This document shows positions 34,426 through 45,955 of a DNA stretch of 64,000 bases, piece by piece. Origin of the DNA: Betaproteobacteria bacterium (GTDB lineage Bacteria; Pseudomonadota; Gammaproteobacteria; Burkholderiales; Rhodocyclaceae); assembly GCA_028065725.1 (NCBI GenBank), contig JAPTVL010000550.1, forward strand, positions 62,001 through 126,000. The letters run 5' to 3'. Each line of letters opens with the position of its first letter. The stretch's first letter is position 1. The position numbers and the translations under genes are program-made. The notes beneath the pieces were generated by a model. That model did not search any database and was not told the DNA's origin. It worked only from the letters and a program-made list of their open reading frames with translations.

Positions 34426-35157
34426 ATGCCCAGTCCGCGCCTTCGCGCCGCCATGATCCTGCCTGCCCTGATGCTGGCGTTGTCTGCGCCGGCGCTGGCC
34501 GATGCCGGCAGCTTGCTCGCCGAAGTGGTCGCCGCGCACGGCAGCGGCACGACGCCGAGCGCGATCCACGAACGCGGCGTCACCGAATCCCTGCGGCGCG
34601 GCAAGGGCCCGGTGGAACGCTGGTGGCAGGCGCCGGATCGCTTCCGCATCGAGATCCGCTATCCCGACGCAACCGAATCGCGCCTGCTCAACGGCGCCGA
34701 AGCCTGGCAGCAGGGCCAGCCGGCAAGCCTGGCATTTCACGGCGCGCTGGTGCTGCAGGCGGCGCGCATGGCTCTGCCCTGGCGGCTGCGCGACAACGCG
34801 CCGCGCGTGGTCGACCTCGGCGCACTGCCGGCGGTCACCGGCAAGCCGCTGCGCACGCTGGAATGGTCGGTGCAGGAAGGCATCAAGCTGATCGTCGAGA
34901 TCGATCCCGAGACCCGGCTGATCCAGCGCTCGCGCGGCATACTCACGATCAACAGCTCGTCGATGGAATTCGCCACCGGCTACGAGGATTACAGGAGCAT
35001 CGACGGGCGCCGCGTGGCAATGACGGAACGGCATTTCGCCATGGGCCAGTACATCGGCAGCACTCGGCTTGCAAGCGTCGAGTTTCCCGCCGTGCTGCCG
35101 GCGCCGACTTTCAGTCCCGCGGCGGCGCAGTTGCTGACGTGGGCGCCGCAGCAATGA
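34426..35157 (+). CDS. Secreted LolA-fold-like protein of unknown function
   Basis: 243 aa with a signal peptide (cleavage near ALA, residue 24). The body (RWWQAPDRFRIEIRYPDATE, LIVEIDPETRLIQRS and beta-rich pattern) resembles the LolA/LppX-type fold of periplasmic proteins, but no close family is recognised. ATG 34426 is preferred; ATG 34453 is possible. The stop overlaps the DsbB-like gene by ATGA, which suggests a link to envelope disulfide chemistry. A 24-bp repeat copy lies near the C-terminus and gives AVLPAPTF. Confidence 0.65.
   Translation: MPSPRLRAAMILPALMLALSAPALADAGSLLAEVVAAHGSGTTPSAIHERGVTESLRRGKGPVERWWQAPDRFRIEIRYPDATESRLLNGAEAWQQGQPASLAFHGALVLQAARMALPWRLRDNAPRVVDLGALPAVTGKPLRTLEWSVQEGIKLIVEIDPETRLIQRSRGILTINSSSMEFATGYEDYRSIDGRRVAMTERHFAMGQYIGSTRLASVEFPAVLPAPTFSPAAAQLLTWAPQQ
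35088..35111 (-). repeat. 24-bp dispersed repeat, copy 3 (LolA-like gene)
   Basis: On the minus strand it begins AAAGTCGGCGCCGGCA and ends GCACGGCG, differing from the commonest form at three positions. In the host frame it encodes AVLPAPTF, 15 residues before the end of the protein. Confidence 0.6.
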
Positions 35158-35585
35158 GCAGCCGCAGCGAAGGGCAGGCATGGCTGCTGATCTTCGGCGC
35201 CTGGCTGATCGCCGGTGCGGCTACCCTTGGCGCGCTGTTCTTCGGCGAAATCATGCAACTGCCGCCCTGCGTGCTGTGCTGGTACCAGCGCATATTCATG
35301 TTTCCGCTGGCGCTGATCCTGCCGCTCGGCCTGTTTCCGCTCGACCGCAAGGTGATCCGCTACGGGCTGGCGCTGGCCGTGCCCGGCTGGGGCTTTGCCG
35401 CGTTCCACCAGCTGCTGGTCGCCGGGGTGATTCCCGAGAGCATCAAGCCCTGCACCAGGGGCGTGCCCTGCTCGGAAACCGTCATCCAGTGGTTCGGCTT
35501 CCTCACCATTCCCCTGCTGTCGCTCGCGGCTTTTTCCACCATCATCGCGCTGCTGGTCGCGGCGCACCTGCGGAGTTGCAAATGA
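35154..35585 (+). CDS. DsbB/BdbC-family disulfide bond formation protein
   Basis: 143 aa with four membrane helices. The redox pairs are CVLC (in PPCVLCWYQRIF, first periplasmic loop) and the two Cys of KPCTRGVPCSE in the second loop. It reoxidises a DsbA partner and passes electrons to quinone. It is placed between the LolA-like gene and a DsbA-like gene, overlapping both by ATGA, so it most likely serves the adjacent oxidase rather than a general DsbA. Confidence 0.9.
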   Translation: MSSRSEGQAWLLIFGAWLIAGAATLGALFFGEIMQLPPCVLCWYQRIFMFPLALILPLGLFPLDRKVIRYGLALAVPGWGFAAFHQLLVAGVIPESIKPCTRGVPCSETVIQWFGFLTIPLLSLAAFSTIIALLVAAHLRSCK

Positions 35586-36235
35586 AACAGAAGACGCTAT
35601 TCATCATTGCCGTGGTCTGCCTGCTGCTGGGCTTCATCGTCGCGGCGCTGCTCTACAACGTCGAGAAGGAGGAACAGGCCGGCCAGGCCGCTGCCGCGAA
35701 CAACCCCGCGCTGCTGCGCATGCACTCGCCGAGCCTGGGCCCGGCCGCCGCGCCAGTGGTCATCGTCGAGTTCCTCGATCCGGCCTGCGAGACCTGCGCC
35801 GCCTTCTATCCGCTGGTCAAGCAGATCATGGCCGCGAACCCCGACCGGATCCGCCTGGTGCTGCGCTATGCCCCCTTCCACAGGGGTTCCGACCAGGTGG
35901 TCGCGGCGCTCGAAGCGGCGCGCAAACAGGGCAAGTACTGGCAGGCGCTGGAGGCGCTGCTGGCGGCGCAGGCCGATTGGGTGCACAACCACGCGGCGCA
36001 GGTCGACCGGATCTGGCCGCATCTGGAACAGGCCGGTCTCAACCTGCAGCAGTTGCGCAGCGACATGGGCGCGCCCGAAATCGCCGGCGTCATCGAACAG
36101 GACCTGCTCGACGCGCAGACGCTGAAGGTCAGCAAAACGCCGGAATATTTCGTTAACGGCAAGCCGCTGCCGCGCTTCGGCATCGAACCGCTGAAGCAAC
36201 TGATCGACGAGGCGCTGGCGGCAAGCCGGCGCTAG
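35582..36235 (+). CDS. DsbA-like thiol oxidoreductase
   Basis: 217 aa. One N-terminal membrane anchor (residues 5-25), then a thioredoxin-fold DsbA domain with active site CETC in EFLDPACETCAAFYP and the cis-proline loop SKTPEYFVNGKPL. It acts in the periplasm, probably introducing disulfides and being reoxidised by the overlapping DsbB-like protein. It converges with the enoyl-CoA hydratase gene. Confidence 0.9.
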   Translation: MKQKTLFIIAVVCLLLGFIVAALLYNVEKEEQAGQAAAANNPALLRMHSPSLGPAAAPVVIVEFLDPACETCAAFYPLVKQIMAANPDRIRLVLRYAPFHRGSDQVVAALEAARKQGKYWQALEALLAAQADWVHNHAAQVDRIWPHLEQAGLNLQQLRSDMGAPEIAGVIEQDLLDAQTLKVSKTPEYFVNGKPLPRFGIEPLKQLIDEALAASRR

Positions 36236-36247
36236 GCGCGACGGCGC

Positions 36248-37024
36248 TCAGCGCCCGGTAAATCGTGGCGGGCGTTTTTCCAGGAAGGCCGTCAGGCCTT
36301 CCGCGTAATCCTGCGAATCGAGGAAGGCAAAGGAGGCGCGCTTCTCGTCCCGCGTCAATGGCCGGCCGTCCATCAGGCGCGCAATCCACTGCTTGTGCCA
36401 GCGCGCCACCAGCGGCGCCCCGGCGGCGATGCGCGCTGCCGTGGCCGCAGCCTCCGCCAGCACCGCGTCATCGGCCACCACTCGCGTCAGCAAGCCTTTG
36501 GCATAAGCCTCGGCGGCATTCAGCAGGCGCCCTTCGAGCAGGATTTCCTTGGCCACCGCCGGGCCGGCCAGTTTGAGAAATCCTGCGAGTTCGCCGGGGT
36601 ACATGGAGAAACCCAGCTTCATGATCGGCGCACCGAACTTCGCCCCCGCGCCGGCGATACGCAGGTCGCAGGCGCAGGCGATTTCAAGGCCGCCACCGAC
36701 GCAGGGGCCGAGGATCGCGGCGACCGTCGGCTGCGGGCAGGACTCGATCGCCGCCAGCGCCTCGCCCACCGCCTCGTGATAGGCCAGCGCCAGATCGACA
36801 GTAGCGCGCGCGCTGCGGAATTCCTCGAGGTCGCCGCCGGCGGCAAAGGCCAGCCCTTCGCCGCGCAGGATCACGCAGCGCAGGGAATCGTCGGCCGCCA
36901 GCTCGCCCATGGTTTCACGCAAGCGCCACCACATCAGGGCATTCAGCGCGTTGAGCTTGTCGGGATTGAACAGGGTGACGGTGGCAATGGCGCCGTCGCG
37001 TTCGCAGAGGATGTCCGGGTTCAT
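36248..37024 (-). CDS. Enoyl-CoA hydratase/isomerase family protein
   Basis: 258 aa crotonase fold. The oxyanion-hole segments are LAFAAGGDLEEF and ILGPCVGGGLEIACACDLRIA; KFGAPIMKLGFSMYPGE follows. The second catalytic glutamate position needs an alignment to judge. The reaction is not determined by context, because the neighbours are an MFS transporter and a thioredoxin-like gene. It starts 2 bp after the MFS stop, so it is in their operon. Confidence 0.87.
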   Translation of the reverse strand: MNPDILCERDGAIATVTLFNPDKLNALNALMWWRLRETMGELAADDSLRCVILRGEGLAFAAGGDLEEFRSARATVDLALAYHEAVGEALAAIESCPQPTVAAILGPCVGGGLEIACACDLRIAGAGAKFGAPIMKLGFSMYPGELAGFLKLAGPAVAKEILLEGRLLNAAEAYAKGLLTRVVADDAVLAEAAATAARIAAGAPLVARWHKQWIARLMDGRPLTRDEKRASFAFLDSQDYAEGLTAFLEKRPPRFTGR

Positions 37025-37026
37025 TG

Positions 37027-38313
37027 TCAGTCGTGCATCTGGCGGCAATGGCTTTCGCGGGCGAAGATCAGGATGATCCCGGCGATCGCCATGGCGCCGA
37101 CCATCAAGGCGAAACCGGCGCGGTACGCCGTCGCGTCATAAATCCGCACGCCGGCGGCCAGCACGCCGTCCCAGCGCCGGTCGAGCATCCAGCCCACCGC
37201 CGGCTGCAGCAGCATGCCGCCCAGGAGCGGCCCCATGTTGCAGAAGCCAGAAGCCGTGCCGACCAGGCGCAGCGGCACCGATTCCTTGGCCCAGGCGAAG
37301 CCGATGATGATGTTGCCCGAGGCGAAGCCGGTCGGCACCAGCAGCACGACGATGGCCCACAAGGGCAGCGGCAGGAAGATGATCGCCGTCCAGCCGGCAA
37401 TCGCGATAGCGGACGTGATCAGGTAGAGCGGCTTGCGGCGGCCGATGCGTTCCGACCAGCTGCCAAGCATGGGTCCGCCCAGCGCCCAGGCCACCAGCAG
37501 GGTCGAGGTGATCGCCGCCGCCGCCTTCGGATCGAGGCCATGCACCTGGCGCAGGAAGGGCACGCCCCAGAGCCCGGCAAAAGTCAGCACCGCACCGGAA
37601 AAGCCGATCGGCACCGCGGTCAGGATCCAGATGTTGCGATACGACAGCACGTCGAGCAGGCCGCGCAGCAGCGAAGCCGACGCGTGCGCGCCATGCACGC
37701 CCTGAAAGTGGCTGGCATAGCCGCGGTCCGCCGGATCGTCACGCACGCGCAGCCAGATGGCGATGCAGAGCACTGCCGTCAGTCCCGCCGAGACGCCCAT
37801 CACGGCGCGCCAGCCGAAGGCTTCGACCAGGTAACGCAGCGGCACTCCCGCCACCACGCCGCCGACCACGCCCATCAGCAGCGCCATGCCCGAGGCCAGC
37901 GCATACTGTTTCGGCGCGAACCAGTGGCTGGCGAGCTTCAGCATCGAAACGAAAGCCACCGCCACCGAAGCGCCGATCAGCAGGCGCCCCATGTTGGCCC
38001 AGAAGATGGTCGGCGCGAAGGCGAACAGCGCCGTGCCCAGCGCCGCGACGCCGGCGCCGACTGTCAGCAGGCGGCGCGGACCCCAGCGATCGGCGATCAT
38101 GCCGGTCGGGATCTGCATCGCGACGTAGGAATAGAAATAGAAGGCCGAGAGATTGCCCAGCGCCGCGCCGCTGATGGCGAACTCGACCATCAGCTGGTCG
38201 GTGATCACCGCCGGCGCCACGCGCAGGTAGAAGCCGATCAGGTAGAGCAGCGCGCCGAGGCCCCAGACAGTCCACGCAAGGCTCGCGGGCGGAAAAATTT
38301 TCTGCTCGCTCAT
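37027..38313 (-). CDS. MFS transporter
   Basis: 428 aa with 12 predicted helices. The family loop motif between helices 2 and 3 is GMIADRWGPRRLL, and between 8 and 9 LGSWSERIGRRKPLY. N-terminal helix 1 has WGLGALLYLIGFYLRVAPAV. It resembles the proton-coupled organic-anion (ACS/OPA-like) porters. The substrate is unknown. ATG 38313 overlaps the TlpA-like stop. Confidence 0.85.
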   Translation of the reverse strand: MSEQKIFPPASLAWTVWGLGALLYLIGFYLRVAPAVITDQLMVEFAISGAALGNLSAFYFYSYVAMQIPTGMIADRWGPRRLLTVGAGVAALGTALFAFAPTIFWANMGRLLIGASVAVAFVSMLKLASHWFAPKQYALASGMALLMGVVGGVVAGVPLRYLVEAFGWRAVMGVSAGLTAVLCIAIWLRVRDDPADRGYASHFQGVHGAHASASLLRGLLDVLSYRNIWILTAVPIGFSGAVLTFAGLWGVPFLRQVHGLDPKAAAAITSTLLVAWALGGPMLGSWSERIGRRKPLYLITSAIAIAGWTAIIFLPLPLWAIVVLLVPTGFASGNIIIGFAWAKESVPLRLVGTASGFCNMGPLLGGMLLQPAVGWMLDRRWDGVLAAGVRIYDATAYRAGFALMVGAMAIAGIILIFARESHCRQMHD

Positions 38314-38861
38314 GTGGGGAAGGTCTCCGCCCACCACAGCCGCGCCTTCAGGCCCCAGGTCGTCGCGTAGCCGACCACGCGAAAGCGGATGTTGCCGGCG
38401 CCGTCGACCACGAAATGCGTCGGCACCCCGCGCACGCCCCAGTCAATCGCCTGGCGACCGTCGGCATCGATCAGCACCGGCAGCGCGATGCCGCGCTCCT
38501 GCAAATGTTTGCTCACCGTCGCCGCATCGCCCGACTGCATGGCCACCGAGATCACGCGATGATGCTTCGCCACGGCAACGATGTTGCCCTCCTCGGCCGA
38601 GCACACCGGACACCACGTAGCCCAGAAGGCGACCAGCGTCGCCGTGTCGCCAGCGCCAGCGCTCTGCGTCCCTTTGGGAACTCTTGCGGTTGTCCCATCG
38701 GTGAGCACACCCACCAGCGGCGGCGCCGCTCCCTCGGCCAGGCCGCGCGTCTGCCAGTGCTGCGCGCCGAGGATGACCGCGAGGATCAGGACGACTTCGA
38801 GGAGAAGGCGTTGCCAGCGAGGGAGAGCAGCAGTGGGATTGGGGAATTGGGGAAAACGCAT
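38310..38861 (-). CDS. TlpA-like membrane-anchored thioredoxin
   Basis: 183 aa. An N-terminal anchor (about residues 17-34, LLLEVVLILAVILGAQ), then a thioredoxin domain with active site WCPVC in VAFWATWCPVCSAEEG and cis-Pro in RGVPTHFVVDGAG. It probably supplies reducing or disulfide-exchange activity in the periplasm. The start is uncertain: Met at 38861, 38870 or 38885 are all in frame and none has a good ribosome-binding site. Confidence 0.85.
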   Translation of the reverse strand: MRFPQFPNPTAALPRWQRLLLEVVLILAVILGAQHWQTRGLAEGAAPPLVGVLTDGTTARVPKGTQSAGAGDTATLVAFWATWCPVCSAEEGNIVAVAKHHRVISVAMQSGDAATVSKHLQERGIALPVLIDADGRQAIDWGVRGVPTHFVVDGAGNIRFRVVGYATTWGLKARLWWAETFPT

Positions 38862-39420
38862 CGGTAACATGGTAGCCGACACCAACCATTTCCGGCAGCG
38901 TCAGCGTCGCCTGTCATAATGTTCCGAAACAAAGAACATATGGCGCTTCGACAGGCAATACCTTCCGAGCACCAACTTCACGCGAGGGAAAATGATGGCC
39001 CTACCCAATTGGCGCTGAGCGATTTCATTGGCAAACCCAAAACAGCGCGGGGCCGGACACCAATAGCGGTCGTCGATATTTGGAAAGTCCGGCCAATGGC
39101 TGGCAATTTCAACTGTTTGCGCGCGTCCGCAAGAGCGATGCCTATCGAGTTTGCGGACGCCTGAGATTGGAGCAGGCCGAGGGTGATCGTCCGATGAGTC
39201 TGGTCTGGCGATTAGAGTCGCCATTGCCAATACGACTGTTTCGGGAGTTCAGCGTACTTCGCGGCGTTTGTTTAATGGGCAACCGCGGAACCTTCCTTCT
39301 CCAAAAAGGAGCATTGTCACTGGCCACCGCAAGAAAGAATTTATCGGCAACAAAGAAACGCGAAAATGTACCGATGAAATAGCCGCCCTCGCCGTCCCGC
39401 CAGCGCCGACTTTCAGTAGA
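38862..39420. other. Interval without recognisable gene, containing a repeat copy
   Basis: About 560 bp of lower-GC sequence between the TlpA-like gene and the antitoxin gene. Short frames on both strands (for example 38919-39164 plus and 38901-39230 minus) match no family I know and have no supporting start signals. Its right end carries an exact copy of the 24-bp repeat at 39390-39413, just after the antitoxin stop. It could be remnant sequence brought in with the toxin-antitoxin pair. Confidence 0.5.
39390..39413 (-). repeat. 24-bp dispersed repeat, copy 4 (intergenic)
   Basis: On the minus strand it begins AAAGTCGGCGCTGGCG and ends GGACGGCG. It is identical over all 24 bases to the copy at 56134-56157. 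It lies 7 bp beyond the antitoxin stop codon. Confidence 0.75.
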
Positions 39421-39771
39421 TCACGCCGCCACCAGTTCCCCTGCCGCCTTCTTGCGAGTGCCCTTGCGCGCCTTTGCCGAAGTTGCCGGCGCCGCGTGCA
39501 GCTTGACTCCGAGCGCATGAACCACCTTGAGGATCGTGGCAAAGCTCGGGTTGCCCTGCCCTGACAGGGCTTTGTAGAGGCTTTCGCGCCCTATACCGGT
39601 GTCGCGGGCAAGTTGTGTCATTCCTTTCGCTCGCGCAATGTCACCCAGCACCTTGGCAATGAATGCCGCATCGTCGCCCGCCTCTTCCATGGCTGCCTCG
39701 AGATACAGCGCCATGTCCTTATCGGTTTTCAGGTATTCGACCACATCCCATTTGCTCAGCTTGAGTGCCAT
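39421..39771 (-). CDS. Helix-turn-helix antitoxin of a type II TA pair
   Basis: 116 aa. An N-terminal toxin-binding part (KWDVVEYLKTDKDMALYLEA) is followed by an HTH of the addiction-module antidote type (MTQLARDTGIGRESLYKAL, NPSFATILKVVHALGVKL). The basic tail KARKGTRKKAAG may aid DNA binding. It follows the toxin gene by 9 bp, the HigBA-like order. It probably neutralises the toxin and represses the operon. Confidence 0.87.
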   Translation of the reverse strand: MALKLSKWDVVEYLKTDKDMALYLEAAMEEAGDDAAFIAKVLGDIARAKGMTQLARDTGIGRESLYKALSGQGNPSFATILKVVHALGVKLHAAPATSAKARKGTRKKAAGELVAA

Positions 39772-39780
39772 TGCCGTCTC

Positions 39781-40089
39781 CTACAATTCACGCGCCAGCT
39801 TCAGCGCTTTCCTGATGTCCTTCGCCTGGGTGCTCTTGTCGCCCCCAACCAGAAGAATCACAATCTCCATGCCGGTACGCTTGAAATACACCCGATAACC
39901 GGGGCCATGGTGGATACGCATTTCCGAAACACCTTCGCCCACTGGCTCGCAATCGCCGAAGTTACCGTCCTCGGCACGGCGCAGACGCACCTTGATTGCC
40001 GACTTTCCGGCGTGGTCTCGCAAGCCTTCAAACCAGCTATCGAACAGCTCTGTGGTGTAGATCACGCTCACGGCAATACTGTATCCCAT
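39781..40089 (-). CDS. RelE/HigB-like toxin
   Basis: 102 aa. FDSWFEGLRDHAGKSAIKVR, VSEMRIHHGPGYRVYFKRTG and the C-terminal LLVGGDKSTQAKDIRKALKL match the phage-derived Gp49-like/HigB branch of the RelE superfamily. Members are usually ribosome-dependent mRNA endonucleases. It lies first in the operon, ahead of its antitoxin. Start at 40089 fits family length. Confidence 0.87.
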   Translation of the reverse strand: MGYSIAVSVIYTTELFDSWFEGLRDHAGKSAIKVRLRRAEDGNFGDCEPVGEGVSEMRIHHGPGYRVYFKRTGMEIVILLVGGDKSTQAKDIRKALKLAREL

Positions 40090-40187
40090 TTTCTACAGAA
40101 GCGCCAGGATACTGCATGCGGCTGGCCCGCCACTGCCTTGCTGCCAAAACCTCGCCGCACCGGGATAAACCCGGCGAGTCGTTCAGC

Positions 40188-40580
40188 TCAGCACTGCTCC
40201 CACGGCAGGCCTTCGAAGCGCCAGCCGTTCATCGCGCCGCGATGATGGTTGTCGTCGAGCTCGCCTTCGAAGCCGTGCAGCACGTTGTACACGCGCGTGA
40301 AGCCGGCGGCTTCGAGCGCATGGCCGGCATCGACCGAGCGGTTGCCGCTGCGGCAGATCAGCACCACCGGGCGGTCGCCGGAATGGCCGGCGAGTTTCCT
40401 GACTTCGCCGACGAAGTGGGGATTGACTTCCCAGTCGGGGCCGTCGTTCCACGAGACATGGCTGACGCCGGCCGGATGGCCGACGAAAAAGAATTCCATT
40501 TCGCTGCGGCAATCGACGAACAGGGCGCTGGGGTTGTCGTGCAGAAACTGGGCGGCTTCCTTGGGGGTCAGGTGCTTCAT
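40188..40580 (-). CDS. Rhodanese-like protein
   Basis: 130 aa single rhodanese domain. LTPKEAAQFLHDNPSALFVDC at the N-terminus, HPAGVSHVSWND in the middle, and the active-site loop ICRSGNRSVDAG with the persulfide-carrying cysteine. It transfers sulfane sulfur in the cytoplasm (no signal peptide). AAGGAGTTGCC precedes ATG 40580. It is monocistronic by spacing. Confidence 0.9.
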   Translation of the reverse strand: MKHLTPKEAAQFLHDNPSALFVDCRSEMEFFFVGHPAGVSHVSWNDGPDWEVNPHFVGEVRKLAGHSGDRPVVLICRSGNRSVDAGHALEAAGFTRVYNVLHGFEGELDDNHHRGAMNGWRFEGLPWEQC

Positions 40581-40659
40581 GGCAACTCCTTGTTCTTGTA
40601 TAACTCCGATTCTAGCCCAGCCCCGTTCCGGCTCAAGGCCACTCCGGTATCATCGGCAC

Positions 40660-41148
40660 ATGAATCCACTGACCCGCCTGCTTCTCGCCCTTGCTTCCAT
40701 GATCGGCTTTTACGGCTGCGATGCCGATCAGCTGGCCCAACTCAAGCCGGGAATTTCGACCGCGCAGGAAGTGCGCGAGCGGCTGGGCCCGCCCGGCACC
40801 GAGTGGCCCAACGGCGACGGCAGCGTAACCTGGGAATACCCGCGCGGCCCCGAGGGCACGCGCTGCTGGATGCTGACCTTGAGCGCGGGCGGCGTGCTGC
40901 AGAAAATCGACCAGGCGCTGACCGAGGAGAACTTCGCCCGCATCCAAAAAGGCTGGAGCGGCGAACAGGTACGGCGCCTGCTGGGCAAGCCGGCCAGCGA
41001 GGTGAAATTCCCGCTGAAGCCCGAGGTGGTCTGGGAATGGCGCATCGACCCGGTGACTCCGGAAAACCGCGCCTTCTTCCACGTACATTTCAGCCTTGAC
41101 GGCTTCGTCACCGGCACCTCGCGCCGCGAGGACGTGCCGCTGCGCTGA
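40660..41148 (+). CDS. BamE/SmpA-like protein with two repeats
   Basis: 162 aa. Two BamE-like units: LKPGISTAQEVRERLGPPGT (about residues 27-46) and IQKGWSGEQVRRLLGKPAS (about 90-108). The N-terminus (LLLALASMIGFYGCDAD) looks like a lipoprotein signal with Cys20, although FYGC is not an ideal lipobox. It is probably an outer-membrane lipoprotein. Whether it is part of the Bam complex is unknown, because genuine BamE has one such unit. Confidence 0.7.
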   Translation: MNPLTRLLLALASMIGFYGCDADQLAQLKPGISTAQEVRERLGPPGTEWPNGDGSVTWEYPRGPEGTRCWMLTLSAGGVLQKIDQALTEENFARIQKGWSGEQVRRLLGKPASEVKFPLKPEVVWEWRIDPVTPENRAFFHVHFSLDGFVTGTSRREDVPLR

Positions 41149-41288
41149 CGCCGGTTCCGAACCATCGGCGGCAGGACCGGTCGGAAGCTGCCATCGGCCA
41201 ACGCTCATAGCTTCGGTAAGTCACCCAGCATTATGAAATCTCGCACCTTCGATGGGTCCCAGGCTGGCAATTGGGTCCGCCCCCTTCG

Positions 41289-41306
41289 CCCCCCCTTGCG
41301 GGGGGG
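41289..41306 (+). terminator. Probable terminator after the BamE-like gene
   Basis: CCCCCCC (41289-41295) and GGGGGGG (41300-41306) form a 7-bp stem with a TTGC loop, followed by GTTACC. A strong hairpin with a weak T-tract. It lies between the BamE-like stop and the metH promoter. Confidence 0.5.
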
Positions 41307-41366
41307 GTTACCAATCGGCTCGCTGCGCTCGATATCACCAGCGACGCTTCCCGTCGTTTCACGCTA

Positions 41367-41390
41367 AAAGTCGGCGCTGGCCGGACGGCG
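41367..41390 (+). repeat. 24-bp dispersed repeat, copy 5 (at metH promoter)
   Basis: Begins AAAGTCGGCGCTGGCC and ends GGACGGCG, one mismatch from the commonest form. The last base is followed by A and then the TATAAT box at 41392, so the repeat fills the -35/spacer region of the presumed metH promoter. Confidence 0.7.
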
Positions 41391-41391
41391 A

Positions 41392-41397
41392 TATAAT
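41392..41397 (+). promoter_or_regulatory. -10 box of the metH promoter
   Basis: A perfect TATAAT 13 bp before the riboswitch. No good -35 match is seen in the usual place, which is taken up by the repeat copy at 41367-41390. Transcription would start near 41404, just ahead of the aptamer. Confidence 0.55.
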
Positions 41398-41407
41398 CTG
41401 CCTTCAC

Positions 41408-41492
41408 TTCCGAGGAGCGTTGCAAGGTGGATGGCCCTGAGTCGATGGGCCGCGACCCTAGGCTCGGAACCTGATGACAACGGCGCTCACCT
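41408..41492 (+). ncRNA. S-adenosylhomocysteine (SAH) riboswitch
   Basis: All conserved blocks are present in order: CCGAGGAGCGTTGCAAGG, then CCTAGGCTCGG, then CAACGGCGCTCACC. CCGAG (41410-41414) pairs with CTCGG (41463-41467), and GAGCG (41415-41419) forms the pseudoknot with CGCTC (41484-41488). SAH riboswitches switch on genes that remove SAH or recycle homocysteine; MetH is a known target class. It lies 83 bp before the metH start. Confidence 0.9.
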
Positions 41493-41574
41493 ACCCTTGG
41501 AGTATTCCGCCGGGGCACAAGGTGAGCCGCCACGCAGCCAGGCTCCCCGCCCCGGTCATGGATTGGAGAGACGC

Positions 41575-45258
<3,684 letters not shown>

Positions 45259-45275
45259 ATCCCCAGGAGACGCAA

Positions 45276-45731
45276 ATGTCGGAAAACGCGCTGAACCGCC
45301 TCAGCTTCAATGAAGCCGTGGCCTTCGTCAAACAACGCAGGAAAGCCGCCTTTGCCGCGATGCCGGTATTCGGCGACGACAATGACGAGAATGCCCAGGC
45401 CGAAGGCGCCCGCGTCTTCCTGCTGCTGCCCGACGAGGATGAGGGCTGGACCCTGCGCTTCATCGCCGGGCCGTTCTTTTCCGCGGCCTACGCGGCCAAC
45501 GACATCATCCCCAGCGACGAGATTCCCGACCGCGTGCGCGAACTGCTGTTCGTGCCGACCCGCTGCGAGGAAGACTGGCTGAGCGACCAGTTGCAGGTGC
45601 TGCTGGGCAAACTGACCCAGGCCGCCGGCATCGGCGAACAAATGCCGGACTACAACGCGCCGTCCGCCAAAGCGGCAGCGGACGTAGTGTTTCCGATTTC
45701 CTTCATCGGCCACGACAAGCCCCGCCAATAG
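45276..45731 (+). CDS. Conserved protein of unknown function in the metH operon
   Basis: 151 aa, acidic, no signal peptide or membrane segment. No family is recognised. Features: an N-terminal helix LSFNEAVAFVKQRRKAAFAA, a Asp/Glu-rich loop (FGDDNDENAQ), and a predicted alpha/beta core (RVFLLLPDEDEGWTLRFIAG). ATG 45276 has CAGGAGA 6 bp upstream, 17 bp after the metH stop, so it is likely under the same SAH riboswitch. It could be an accessory factor for methionine or B12 metabolism; that is a guess from position. Confidence 0.65.
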   Translation: MSENALNRLSFNEAVAFVKQRRKAAFAAMPVFGDDNDENAQAEGARVFLLLPDEDEGWTLRFIAGPFFSAAYAANDIIPSDEIPDRVRELLFVPTRCEEDWLSDQLQVLLGKLTQAAGIGEQMPDYNAPSAKAAADVVFPISFIGHDKPRQ

Positions 45732-45955
45732 CCTGGACTTTATGCCCCGGAACGGGCTGGTTGATCCATGATCAATTCAGCGCTCAAACGATTCCGCTCC
45801 GCGTTATATTTGGCAGACCATTGCCTGCAAATTGTCGACATGGTGCCATGGTCTTGTATTAGCATCGTTCCCCGTATGTCCAGGCAATAAGACAAGGAAG
45901 CAGTCCGATCTTGGCTGGAATGTGCCTGGTCGCATGAGTACTCAGGGGAAAATAC

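Noticed and set aside
38645..38672. Repeat-like AGAGCGCTGGCGCTGGCGA in the TlpA-like gene (SAGAGDTAT)
   Set aside because: Only the core resembles the repeat; too diverged to claim.
38919..39164. 81-aa frame between the TlpA-like and antitoxin genes
   Set aside because: No family resemblance, no start signal, and competing frames on both strands have the same quality.
45810..45825. Sigma-54-like promoter TTGGCAGACCATTGCC ahead of tpsB
   Set aside because: The GG and GC elements are 9 bp apart instead of 10, and no activator site or enhancer-binding protein gene is near.
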